Source: Mycobacterium paragordonae (GTDB lineage: Bacteria; Actinomycetota; Actinomycetes; Mycobacteriales; Mycobacteriaceae). Taken from it: a DNA stretch of 17,187 bases. The DNA lies in contig NZ_CP025550.1 of assembly GCF_003614435.1 (NCBI RefSeq), positions 1 through 17,187 on the forward strand, read 5' to 3'. This document shows, in pieces, positions 1 through 7,171 of the stretch. A program made the position numbers and the translations under genes. The notes beneath the pieces were generated by a model. The model searched no databases and was not told the origin of the DNA. It saw only the letters and a program-made list of their open reading frames with translations. Positions within the stretch are counted from its first letter, which is position 1. Every line of letters starts with the position of its first letter.

Positions 1-29
1 CGTATCTAACGTTACGTTACGTATTACGT
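1..29. repeat. ACGT-rich repeat block upstream of the coiled-coil gene
   Basis: The block holds four ACGT tetramers (9-12, 14-17, 19-22, 26-29) and the 13-mer GTTACGTTACGTA at 11-23. If the window is circular, a second copy with one mismatch (GTTACGTTTCGTA) runs from 17179 across the junction to position 4, giving a 19-bp period. Its place just before the coiled-coil gene and just after rep fits either an operator for a KfrA-like autoregulator or iterons of the origin. The sequence does not decide between them. Confidence 0.55.
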
Positions 30-68
30 CTCTTGAATTGTGGTGACGAAAGTGGTATCGTGGGGGGT

Positions 69-1274
69 ATGAGCGAAAACGCCGCCGCTGGCGAGCCGAC
101 CGGGGATGACCGTTGCCGCTACCCGGGGTGCGCCCGGTCCAGTCGCCCGGACCCGGCTACCGGTCGGCCGTCGCTGTATTGCGAGCAGTCCGATCCCGCG
201 GGCGGGCCGGTGCATAACCGCGCCAGTGCCTGGCGGGCACGGCGTGCGCAGCGCGCCGGTGCGGTGGCCGTGCAGGACACCGGCGCGGCCGCGGCGGCCG
301 CGCCGGTGTCGCTGGCGCGGGCCACTTTGGAGCAGCGGCTGGCGGACTTTCCGGTCAAGGTCGGCGAGCTGCGCGAGTTCTTGGGTGCTGTGCTCGACGG
401 TGTGCGTGCTGCCGGTGATGTCGAGGCTGCTGGCGCGGAGGTCGAAGACGCCCACCGGGATGCGTTGAGCAAGATCGCCGAGGCTGATCGGCGGGTGGCC
501 GGCGCCGAGCGCGCGGCTCGGCTGGCCGAGGAGCGCGCCGCCGGCGCCGAGCGTGATCGTGACGAGGCTGACGCGGTCGCCGAGGAAGCCGTGGCCGAGG
601 CGGCGCGGGGGGCAGAAGAAGCGGACGCCGAGATCGCGCGAGTGCGCGCCGAGGCCGCCGAGGTGGTGGCGCGGGCACGCGAGGAACTGGCCCGCGCCCG
701 CGCCGACCATCGCCGCCAGCTCGACGAGCGTGACGCCGAGCTACAGCAGGCCCAGGAGGAGGCCAACACCGCTCAGCTCGATGCCGCGGCCGCGCGTGCT
801 GCCCAGCAGGGCGCCCAGGAGCAGGCCGCGCGGGAACGTCTTACCGCTGAGCAGTTGCGCGGTGAGCTTGACCAGACACGTCAGCAGCTGCACGCCGAGC
901 TGGACGCCGCCCGGGAATCGGTGCGCCAGGCCGCTGCTGACGCCGCGGCTCTGCGGCTGCAACTGGCCACCTTGACCGCTGAGGCTGAGGCCGCCGGGCG
1001 CGCCGCACAAGCCGACCGGGAGGCGGTGGGCGCGCTGCGCGGCGAGCTCGAACAGCTCCGCGGTGAGGCCCGCGCCGAACGTGAGGCCCTGCGCGCAGCT
1101 CACGCCGAACAACTCGCCCAGGTGCAACGCACGGCCGATGACCGCGCGGCCGCGCTCAACCAAGCCCTGACCCTGGCCCGCGAAACCGCCGAAACCTACC
1201 GCGCCCAACTCGCCGAAACCCGCCCACGCACCGGACAACCCTCTACAACACGCAAGCGCCCACCGACGCAGTAA
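69..1274 (+). CDS. KfrA-like coiled-coil plasmid protein with N-terminal Cys/His cluster
   Basis: The protein has 401 residues from the ATG at 69. The frame is open back to a TTG at 33, and a GTG at 60 is another possible start. The G-run at 62-67 lies too close to the ATG to be a normal ribosome site, so the start is uncertain and the mRNA may be leaderless. Residues 16-49 carry C16, C21, C38 and H49 in a CRYPGC...YC...HN pattern, likely a small zinc-binding module. From about residue 95 to 390 the chain is almost continuous Ala/Glu/Arg/Gln heptads, a long coiled coil. A basic tail (TRKRPPTQ) ends it. KfrA-type plasmid proteins combine an N-terminal DNA-binding part with a long coiled coil, bind repeats at their own promoter and assist partition. 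The repeats just upstream fit that model. The usual KfrA helix-turn-helix is not obvious, so the function is inferred. Confidence 0.7.
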   Translation: MSENAAAGEPTGDDRCRYPGCARSSRPDPATGRPSLYCEQSDPAGGPVHNRASAWRARRAQRAGAVAVQDTGAAAAAAPVSLARATLEQRLADFPVKVGELREFLGAVLDGVRAAGDVEAAGAEVEDAHRDALSKIAEADRRVAGAERAARLAEERAAGAERDRDEADAVAEEAVAEAARGAEEADAEIARVRAEAAEVVARAREELARARADHRRQLDERDAELQQAQEEANTAQLDAAAARAAQQGAQEQAARERLTAEQLRGELDQTRQQLHAELDAARESVRQAAADAAALRLQLATLTAEAEAAGRAAQADREAVGALRGELEQLRGEARAEREALRAAHAEQLAQVQRTADDRAAALNQALTLARETAETYRAQLAETRPRTGQPSTTRKRPPTQ

Positions 1275-1309
1275 GTCGCGCTCTCCGTCCAAGGGCCGCC
1301 CCCGAACTA

Positions 1310-1324
1310 GCCCCCCTGGGGGGC
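1310..1324. terminator. GC hairpin between convergent genes
   Basis: GCCCCCCTGGGGGGC is a perfect inverted repeat around one T. It lies between the convergent stops of the coiled-coil gene (1274) and the small minus-strand gene (1376). No T-run follows on either strand, so it is only a plausible bidirectional terminator chosen by position. Confidence 0.4.
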
Positions 1325-1375
1325 GTGTTGGGTGGGGGGTTGTTTACGGAACCGACTTCGGAACGGCCCGAGCAA

Positions 1376-1687
1376 CTACCCGTGTTGGAGTTTTTGGGAC
1401 TGCTGAGCGGGGGTGGTCGGCGTTGGTTTCCCGGTGGTTTTTGGTCGGCGGCGCGCGTCGATGGGGGGTAGGCCGAGGGTGCGTAGTTGGGGTCCGGTGA
1501 GCAGGCCGGTACCGGTGGCGCGCCGGTAGGCCGCACGGTAGGTCTGTTCGGCGGTTTTCAGTTCGGCCCGCAGTTCGGTGATGCGGGTGTAAAGGTCGGC
1601 GAGTTCGGTGACGTGGTGCTGGCGTTGTTGGGCTTGCTGTTCGGCGAGCGCGGCCAGGATGCGGGCGCGTTCGGTGGGATCGGTCAT
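1376..1687 (-). CDS. Small coiled-coil protein, unknown function
   Basis: The protein has 103 residues, starting MTDPTERARILAALAEQQ. The frame stays open upstream to 2002, but that stretch lies in the inverted-repeat region and reads as Pro/Arg/Gly-rich noise. The ATG at 1687 has a GAAGG ribosome site about 6 nt upstream and begins the first normal-looking sequence. Residues 5-60 are Gln/Glu/Ala/Leu-rich heptads with the look of a helical coiled coil. Residues 62-77 (TGLLTGPQLRTLGLPP) could form a small DNA-contacting or turn segment, and the tail is basic and Pro/Thr-rich. It converges on the coiled-coil gene and diverges from the mobilisation operon across the hairpin region, so an accessory role at oriT or in plasmid control is possible. 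I do not recognise a family. Confidence 0.55.
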   Translation of the reverse strand: MTDPTERARILAALAEQQAQQRQHHVTELADLYTRITELRAELKTAEQTYRAAYRRATGTGLLTGPQLRTLGLPPIDARRRPKTTGKPTPTTPAQQSQKLQHG

Positions 1688-1811
1688 CGCCGCCTTCGGA
1701 AGTTTCTCTGTCGGGCCGCCGCGTCGATCGCCGCGCGGATGTGGGTTCGGTGTTGCCGCCCCGACTGTAGCGGGGACCGGCGACAACCCGCCGGGTGCTG
1801 CCGTTGGCTTC

Positions 1812-1860
1812 CGGGTTGGGGTTTTTCCGGCCCTGTTCGGCCCGGAAAAACCCCAACCCG
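1812..1860. repeat. Perfect 19-bp inverted repeat
   Basis: CGGGTTGGGGTTTTTCCGG (1812-1830) is exactly complementary to 1842-1860, with an 11-nt loop. The T5/A5 tracts inside a GC-rich stem make a very stable cruciform or hairpin. On either strand it could end transcription, but its place between divergent genes argues for a replication or transfer signal. Confidence 0.9.
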
Positions 1861-1862
1861 AG

Positions 1863-1902
1863 ACACCCCTTGCGGGGTGTGGTCGCGCCCGAGGGCGCGA
1901 CC
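1863..1902. repeat. Two adjacent short hairpins
   Basis: ACACCCC (1863-1869) pairs with GGGGTGT (1874-1880) around the loop TTGC. Directly after it, GGTCGCGCCC (1881-1890) pairs with GGGCGCGACC (1893-1902) around a GA loop. Both stems are perfect. Confidence 0.85.
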
Positions 1903-1992
1903 CGTGGCGGGGCGCTTCTCCGCCGGGGATGCCGCCGTGCCCTGGCGGGCACGTCGCGGCGATCCCCGGCGGAGCCTCTGCGCCCCGCCACG
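1903..1992. repeat. Nested long palindrome of about 90 nt
   Basis: The outer stem CGTGGCGGGGCG (1903-1914) pairs with 1981-1992. A middle stem CTCCGCCGGGGAT (1918-1930) pairs with 1962-1974. A partial stem GCCGC (1931-1935) pairs with 1956-1960. The inner stem GTGCCC (1937-1942) pairs with GGGCAC (1947-1952) around TGGC. Small asymmetric bulges separate the stems. Complementary paired arms on this scale imply selection for a folded single strand. Confidence 0.85.
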
Positions 1993-2095
1993 GCACCGAC
2001 ACCGCCGCGGGCGGAGGAGGTGGGCGGTGCGCGCCTTGCGGCGCGACACCAGCCCGGCATCACGGGCGGTGAGAGGCCCGGTGGTGTCGGTGTAG

Positions 2096-2128
2096 CAAGT
2101 TATGCTGCTGTGATACAGCAGCGACTTG
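2096..2128. other. Candidate oriT hairpin next to the mobilisation operon
   Basis: GCTGCTGT (2104-2111) pairs with ACAGCAGC (2115-2122) around the loop GAT. CAAGT (2096-2100) pairs with ACTTG (2124-2128), interrupted by an unequal internal loop. The structure lies 75 nt before the MobC-like/relaxase operon, and origins of transfer of MOBP-type relaxases usually have an imperfect inverted repeat beside the nick site close to these genes. No nick site can be assigned from sequence alone. Confidence 0.45.
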
Positions 2129-2158
2129 TCCTCCTCCCTGCGGTCGTCGGAGATTTGC

Positions 2159-2179
2159 TCCCTCACTACGTTCGGGAGT
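2159..2179. promoter_or_regulatory. Small dyad upstream of the mobilisation operon
   Basis: CTCCC (2159-2163) pairs with GGGAG (2175-2179) across 11 nt, ending 11 nt before the GGAG ribosome site of the next gene. It could be an operator for the RHH protein encoded there, or part of oriT. A dyad this short may also be chance. Confidence 0.3.
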
Positions 2180-2202
2180 AACCACAGAACGGAGCCACTT
2201 AC

Positions 2203-2958
2203 GTGTTGGCCGTTTCGGCTCGGGTGAGTGTGTCGGTGTGGCTGCCTGCGGCAGCGCACACGGCGTTGTGCGCATCGGCAGCAGGGGAAGGGGTGTCGTT
2301 GCCGGTGTTGGCGCGCCGCGCCGCGGCGGTCGCGGTGGACGGTGAGGGGGCGCGGGTTTTGATGCCGGCGCCACCCGCGCAGGCAGTCGAGGACGTGCGC
2401 ACGGCGGGCTACGGGTTGAACCGGTTGTTGCCCGCGGCGGGCGGGGCGCTGAGCGGTGCGCAGTGCGGCGCGTTGGCGGGCCGGTTAGCGGTGGTGTTGG
2501 ACCGCATCACGGCGGCATCGGCGGGGGTGCGCATCATGGCGTCGCCGCCCATCGGCTGTCACGGTGCGGGCGGTGCAGCGGGCCGGAGCGCGGCCGATGA
2601 GGAGGGGTGGCGGTTGGTGCGGGTGACCACCGACCCCGACACCGCGCGACTGTGGGCGGTGGCCGCGCAGGCGGCGGGGTTCGCGTCGGTGGCCAATTGG
2701 GTGCGCGACGGGCTGGCCGGTTTGTACGGTCTCGCGGTGGCACGCCCACCGACCGCGGTCACGATCGACGCCCGCCAGGTATGCGGTCGGGTGCTGGGCT
2801 TGATCTCCCAAACCGAGGCCCTCACCGCCGACTGGCCCCCCAACAGTGACGGCGGCGGTGAGGGTTTGGGGCGGCGGATCGAGGCCGCCGGCGCAGCGGT
2901 GTGGGCGGCGTTGGACTCACTGATCACTCACGGCGGTAACCCCAAGGCTCGCCGATGA
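2203..2958 (+). CDS. Relaxosome accessory protein, tandem RHH/MobC-like
   Basis: The protein has 251 residues from a GTG at 2203 with an AACGGAG ribosome site about 8 nt upstream. It reads as two related halves. Residues 7-47 (VSVSVWLPAAAHTAL then a helical stretch) look like a ribbon-helix-helix domain, followed by YGLNRLLPAAGG and a helix, similar to the C-terminal motif of bacterial MobC proteins. Residues 138-175 (LVRVTTDPDTARLWAVAAQA then FASVANWVRDGL) repeat the strand-helix-helix pattern, followed by a second MobC-like helix (ARQVCGRVLGLISQ). MobC-type proteins bind oriT and help the relaxase open the nick region. The stop codon overlaps the relaxase start (ATGA), so the two proteins are probably translationally coupled. 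The family assignment rests on pattern and context. Confidence 0.65.
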   Translation: MLAVSARVSVSVWLPAAAHTALCASAAGEGVSLPVLARRAAAVAVDGEGARVLMPAPPAQAVEDVRTAGYGLNRLLPAAGGALSGAQCGALAGRLAVVLDRITAASAGVRIMASPPIGCHGAGGAAGRSAADEEGWRLVRVTTDPDTARLWAVAAQAAGFASVANWVRDGLAGLYGLAVARPPTAVTIDARQVCGRVLGLISQTEALTADWPPNSDGGGEGLGRRIEAAGAAVWAALDSLITHGGNPKARR

Positions 2959-4103
2959 TCGCTAAGATCACCCACGGTCGCTCGGCGGCGCGGGCGTTGG
3001 CCTACGATCACGGCCCGGGCCGCGCCGATGAACATGTCAATCCCCGCAAGGTCGCCGGCAACATCCCCGACCGGGACTGGCGAATCCGGGCGCACCGCAT
3101 GCAACGGTTCGTCGACGCCCACCAGCACGATAAGACCGATCGCGGGGTGTATCGGGTCGCGTTGGCCAACCCCGAGTCTGATCGGGTGCTCTCGGATCGG
3201 GAATGGCGACAAGTCGCGGAGAAATTCGTGGACCGCTTCGGCGCCAGTAAAGGCATGTGGGAAGCCACCCGCCACGACCGCCACCACATTCACCTGACCA
3301 TCAGCAAAGACGGGTTCGAGGGCACCCGGATGTCCACCAGTCACGACTACCGCCGTGTCGCGGCGATCTGCCGTGAACTCGAAACCGAACACGGCTTGAC
3401 CAACGCCGCCGGGCGCGCCGGGCGTGGATCGGGGCGCACCCGCGGCGATCGTGAACAAACCCAGCGCGGCGCACCACAGCCCGACCGGGACTGGCTGCGC
3501 ACCACCATCAGCGGCGTCCTGGATGAGGGCGGCGGCATCGAGGAACTACGCGCGGCCGGTGTGGCGGTCAAGCTCAACCAAGCCAGCACCGGACGCGTCT
3601 CGGGCATCTCCTACAGCCGCACCCCCGAACCCGGGCAAGACCGAGGTAACGACCGCGGCGCTGCCGAACCGATCTGGTTCAAAGGCAGCCAACTGGGCAA
3701 GGCCTATGGCTGGAACCAGGTCAGCGACCAACTACGCGACGCCGGACATGAACACGGCGAGCCCGCCGCCGATCACGCCAGCGCCCAACGCGGGCAACGC
3801 GACGAGGCCGAGCAGCGCGCTGGTTCACGTGACGGCCGAGACGATCACGGCGGTGACGCCGACGCCGCTCACCGTGGCGCGGATGAGGGCGCGACCCCAC
3901 CCCAACCTGGAACGGGTGCCGGCGGGTCGCACGGCGGCTCTGGTGGGACGCTGCCCGAGCCGCCGGTATTGGAACTATCCCTTGAACCCAAGCCGCCCAG
4001 CCTGGAGCAGCGCCGCGCCCAAGCGCTGGCCGCCGCGCATGAGCGCGCCGCCGAACGTGCCCGGGCGCAGGCGCGCGACCGCGACCAGGACCGGGGCCGC
4101 TGA
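2955..4103 (+). CDS. Relaxase (MOBP/MobA-VirD2-like mobilisation nuclease)
   Basis: The protein has 382 residues. It would nick one strand at oriT, stay attached to the 5' end and lead the strand to the recipient. The N-terminus MIAKITHGRSAARALAYDHG followed by GPGRADEH is the actinobacterial relaxase signature. Y17 is the likely nucleophile. RHDRHHIHL at 106-114 is the histidine motif that binds the metal (H107, H110, H111, H113). The nuclease domain covers about residues 1-160. Residues 170-240 are a linked domain, and the rest is hydrophilic with a basic, helical, Arg/Ala-rich end (LEQRRAQALAAAHERAAERA). The start overlaps the upstream stop by 4 nt. There is no helicase or primase domain, so strand separation would rely on host functions. 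Confidence 0.88.
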   Translation: MIAKITHGRSAARALAYDHGPGRADEHVNPRKVAGNIPDRDWRIRAHRMQRFVDAHQHDKTDRGVYRVALANPESDRVLSDREWRQVAEKFVDRFGASKGMWEATRHDRHHIHLTISKDGFEGTRMSTSHDYRRVAAICRELETEHGLTNAAGRAGRGSGRTRGDREQTQRGAPQPDRDWLRTTISGVLDEGGGIEELRAAGVAVKLNQASTGRVSGISYSRTPEPGQDRGNDRGAAEPIWFKGSQLGKAYGWNQVSDQLRDAGHEHGEPAADHASAQRGQRDEAEQRAGSRDGRDDHGGDADAAHRGADEGATPPQPGTGAGGSHGGSGGTLPEPPVLELSLEPKPPSLEQRRAQALAAAHERAAERARAQARDRDQDRGR

Positions 4104-4437
4104 GCCGACGCATCCGGGTTGTCGGTGCCCGGTTGCACAATCAACCGGCGCGCCACTGCCCTCGTGGTGACCGGATGATCCGTTCTGCCAGGCATATACC
4201 TCGGTGTGGTGGGGGCGCAGAGGCAAAGAAAGGGTTGTCGCCATCGGACCAGCAACAGGAACTGTTATCGAACCGTGACCTACCTAGTTGTCGTGAATAC
4301 CGGGCCGAATGGGTCATTAGGTGGTGCCCGGATGATCCGGTGCGCGACGCACATTGCGATCGAGCGCCGGTACCTCAAAGGGGCAGAGACCGAGACCGCC
4401 TCGGCTCACGTGAACGAAGAAAAGGGGCAAGCCGCAG
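4104..4437 (+). promoter_or_regulatory. Gene-free leader of the coupling-protein operon with a repeated palindrome
   Basis: I see no convincing gene in these 334 bases. The 12-mer CCGGATGATCCG occurs at 4171-4182 and again at 4328-4339, where one further G makes a 13-bp palindrome (4328-4340). Two copies of a dyad in the leader of the membrane protein/coupling protein operon suggest an operator pair. The stretch is richer in A and T than its surroundings around 4210-4310, which would suit a promoter, but I cannot name the -10 and -35 boxes. Confidence 0.45.
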
Positions 4438-5313
4438 ATGAGCGCTAATCGCAATGCCGCCAGCAAGGATGATGCTGGGGAGGAGAACCCGTGGCCGTGG
4501 ATCGCGATTTTGGTGGTGGTGATCGGGTGGGGAGCATGGGTCAACCGCAACAGTTTGTACGCCAAGCTGGCCCCGTACGGGCTGACCACCGAGGACACCC
4601 GTACCGGCTACGGCGGTGGGCATGGCGGCGGCGCCTATGGCGGTGATCCGTTCGGGCAGGGGTCGTCGGCCGCCGGCGTCGGCTATGGGACAGGGCATTT
4701 CCACATCAATTTGATGGGGTGGTTTGCGATCGTGGTCCTGGCCGCGGGGGTGGTGGCCGGGTTGTGGTGCGTGCTGGCCGCGGTGAACGTGTCGCGCTGG
4801 CACGCCGAGCGCGGCACGCGGGCGATCCCCAAGATTCCGGTCTCCGCGGCGGCGATAGTGGTGGCGGCGGCGGTGTTCGTTGCGGTGCTGATGCTGATCG
4901 GGCGCCAATCGAACCCGGGCGCGCGCGGGCTGGTCTTCGTCGGGGGCGCGGGCCTGGCTGTCGGGGCGTGGTTCGTGGTGATGATCTACGCGTCGATGCC
5001 CGCGCATTACTGGCGGCTCACCCAGGCGTTCGCCGGCCGGGCCGAGCAGGTGTTGGGGCATGGGCATCCGGGCGCGGGACGGGTCAAAGCGGCGCAGTGG
5101 AAGGTCGAGATCGTGGGGGATGGGTCGCGGCGCTGGCCGGCCACATTGGTCGCCGCGGCGGGTCCGGGCTGGCAGCACAAGCCCTCCGAGCTGGACGAGC
5201 TGAACCGCTACGCTCGCGAGTTCGGGTGGCCGCCGTATGAGTGGCGCTATGACCCGATGTGCAAAAGTGTTACCGGGACAGCCCGCCCCGACGTCGAAAC
5301 CCTTTTCGGGTAA
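4438..5313 (+). CDS. Four-TM membrane protein of the transfer region
   Basis: The protein has 291 residues and starts at the ATG at 4438; AAGGGG lies about 11 nt upstream, a little far. Four hydrophobic segments are seen at about residues 19-36, 92-117, 144-164 and 172-195. A Gly/Tyr-rich loop (GYGGGHGGGAYGGDPFGQG) lies between the first two. The C-terminal 90 residues are soluble and probably cytoplasmic (AQWKVEIVGDG then WPPYEWRYDP). It ends 5 nt before the coupling protein start, so the two are co-transcribed. I infer a membrane partner that anchors or regulates the coupling ATPase, or a pore component. No family is recognised with certainty. Confidence 0.75.
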   Translation: MSANRNAASKDDAGEENPWPWIAILVVVIGWGAWVNRNSLYAKLAPYGLTTEDTRTGYGGGHGGGAYGGDPFGQGSSAAGVGYGTGHFHINLMGWFAIVVLAAGVVAGLWCVLAAVNVSRWHAERGTRAIPKIPVSAAAIVVAAAVFVAVLMLIGRQSNPGARGLVFVGGAGLAVGAWFVVMIYASMPAHYWRLTQAFAGRAEQVLGHGHPGAGRVKAAQWKVEIVGDGSRRWPATLVAAAGPGWQHKPSELDELNRYAREFGWPPYEWRYDPMCKSVTGTARPDVETLFG

Positions 5314-5318
5314 GCGCG

Positions 5319-7148
5319 ATGGCGAATCAGCCACCGGTGTGGGGGCCACACCATCAGCAAGGTTTACCCGGCGGCATCCCACTCAATTCCGGTGGAGGGT
5401 ATTGGTGGGGCATCACCACCGGCACCTGGCTGGGGGCCTTCGCGTTGATCGGCACCCGCCAGCACGGCGCGGCGGCCATGCTGATTGTGGTGATGACCGC
5501 GGCCGCCGCGGCGGTCGGCTGGGGCGAGGCCCAGCACGGTAAACGCTTCGCTTCTGGGCATTGGGTGTTGTTCGCCTCAGCCACCGTGGCGTCCTCGGGT
5601 GCCTATTTCTTGCCCGCCCTGGCCTATGTGGGTGGCTTTTACGGTCAAAAACAGCACGCCAGCCAACGCAACCGTCCGAACACGACCGCTGTCGTACCGC
5701 CAGCTCACCGGCCGGCGGCGCGCATGCGTACCGCCCCAACGACTTCGGCACCGCCGCCGCCACCACCGCGGCCTCAGACACCTGACGCGGCGGCGGTGGT
5801 GCCGGCGGTGGCGGGTGGTTATTTCGGCGTCAACGCTCGGGGCGCGGTGGTGGCGGCCTCTGCGCGGGGTGCGGCATTGGTGATCGGCCCGCCCGGTTCG
5901 GGCAAAACCCAGTCGGTGATCATGCCGAGTGTGGCGTTCGCGCCGGGTGCGGTGGTGTCCACGTCGATGAAGGCCGAGGTTTTGGCCGCTACGCATGTGG
6001 CGCGCAGTGTGCGCGGGAAATGCTGGTTGTTCGATCCGGGCGGCACGACGGTGCCGGCCGGGGTGATCGGTTTGCGGTGGAACCCGTTGTGCGATGTCAG
6101 CGACTGGGACAGCGCCCGCTCGGTGGCGGCCCGGTTGACCGGCCCGGCCCGCGCCGGTGCCGGTGCTGGCCACCAGGGTGATCACTGGACCGATCGGGCC
6201 GAAACCTGGCTGTCGGTGCTGCTTTACGCCGCCCGGTTGTCCACTCGTGAAGGCGATTTGGCGGCCCTGGCGCGGTGGTCGATGAACCCGACCGCGGCCG
6301 GCCCGGAATGCGAAGCCATCTTCATCGTGGCCGGCCAGGACGGCGACGACGGCGCGACGATCGCGGCCACCCTGCTGGATTCGCTGTTGTCGGTGCCGGA
6401 TCGAGAACGTGAGTCCATCGCCTCGACGCTGGGCCGGATCATGAACATCTACACTTCCAGTGCCGCGCTGCGTTCAGGGATCAGCCCGAATTTCGATGTG
6501 CACTCGTTCGTCAGATCGACTGACACGGTGTACATCACCGCACCGGTGGACCGACAACGCGACTACGCTCCGCTGATCGCGGGATTCCTCGAATCGGTGC
6601 GGCTGGCGCAATACCACCGCCGTCAAGCCGTCGACCTCGGCACCGAAACCCAAACCGCGCCGGTGACATTCGTGTTGGATGAGGCCGCCAACACCGCCCC
6701 AATTCCGCTGCCCAACGTTGTTTCTGAGGCCGGCGGCCAGGGTTTGCATCTGGTGGTGGCCTTCCAAGACCTTTCCCAGGCCCGCGCCCGTTGGGGACAC
6801 GCCGCCGAAGGCTTCCTGACCTTGTTCCCCGAGAAACTGATCCTGGCCGGCATGAACGACCGCTCCACCGCCGACATGCTGTCGAAAATGAGCGGCGACT
6901 ACGACCGCATGACCGTCTCGGTGAACGAACCCGGGAAAAGCTTGAGCACCAGCATGTCGGGGCGTCCGCACTTTTCCACCACCAGAGGTCAGCCCGGCTA
7001 CACCTACCACACCACCCGCACCCCGGTGCTGTCGGTCGCCGACATCACCGGCGTACCGGCCGGGCAAGGCCTCTACTACGGCCCGGGCGGCTGGGACCTC
7101 ATCACCCTGAACCCGTGGTGGAGCCAACGCCAACCCCTTGGTCTCTAG
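5319..7148 (+). CDS. VirD4/TraG-type conjugative coupling protein (T4CP)
   Basis: The protein has 609 residues from the ATG at 5319 (MANQPPVWG). The frame is open to an ATG at 5259 inside the preceding gene, but that adds only a basic unrelated leader. Two hydrophobic stretches at about 35-68 and 81-108 form the membrane anchor, followed by a Pro-rich linker. GPPGSGKT at 190-197 is the Walker A motif and TFVLDEAAN at about 450-458 is Walker B (D454, E455). GLHLVVAFQDLSQARARWG is the conserved sensor region of TraG/VirD4 ATPases. Such proteins dock the relaxase-DNA complex to a type IV secretion channel and pump DNA. No channel genes are present, so it must use a helper channel. The C-terminus (GWDLITLNPWWSQ) recurs in the next small gene. 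Confidence 0.93.
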   Translation: MANQPPVWGPHHQQGLPGGIPLNSGGGYWWGITTGTWLGAFALIGTRQHGAAAMLIVVMTAAAAAVGWGEAQHGKRFASGHWVLFASATVASSGAYFLPALAYVGGFYGQKQHASQRNRPNTTAVVPPAHRPAARMRTAPTTSAPPPPPPRPQTPDAAAVVPAVAGGYFGVNARGAVVAASARGAALVIGPPGSGKTQSVIMPSVAFAPGAVVSTSMKAEVLAATHVARSVRGKCWLFDPGGTTVPAGVIGLRWNPLCDVSDWDSARSVAARLTGPARAGAGAGHQGDHWTDRAETWLSVLLYAARLSTREGDLAALARWSMNPTAAGPECEAIFIVAGQDGDDGATIAATLLDSLLSVPDRERESIASTLGRIMNIYTSSAALRSGISPNFDVHSFVRSTDTVYITAPVDRQRDYAPLIAGFLESVRLAQYHRRQAVDLGTETQTAPVTFVLDEAANTAPIPLPNVVSEAGGQGLHLVVAFQDLSQARARWGHAAEGFLTLFPEKLILAGMNDRSTADMLSKMSGDYDRMTVSVNEPGKSLSTSMSGRPHFSTTRGQPGYTYHTTRTPVLSVADITGVPAGQGLYYGPGGWDLITLNPWWSQRQPLGL

Positions 7149-7171
7149 TCGCAACATGTAAGGAGAACGTT

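Larger units (their letters stand above)
1688..2202. other. Gene-free region rich in inverted repeats, between divergent genes
   Basis: I see no convincing gene in these 515 bases. The open frames across it are low-complexity translations of the palindromes. It separates the minus-strand gene (start 1687) from the mobilisation operon (start 2203). It contains a 19-bp inverted repeat, two short hairpins, an 80 to 90-nt nested palindrome, a 10-bp inverted pair (CACCGACACC at 1994-2003 with GGTGTCGGTG at 2083-2092), a hairpin at 2096-2128 and a small dyad at 2159-2179. Terminators are not expected between divergent genes, so a cis-acting role in transfer or replication is more likely. Confidence 0.7.

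Noticed and set aside
1688..2002. Extension of the small minus-strand coiled-coil gene to 2002
   Set aside because: The extra 105 residues are low-complexity translation of the inverted repeats. The ATG at 1687 has its own ribosome site.
4133..4448. Two overlapping plus-strand frames of 80 and 102 codons in the leader of the membrane protein gene
   Set aside because: They have no convincing ribosome site, no family likeness and an irregular composition. The region looks regulatory.
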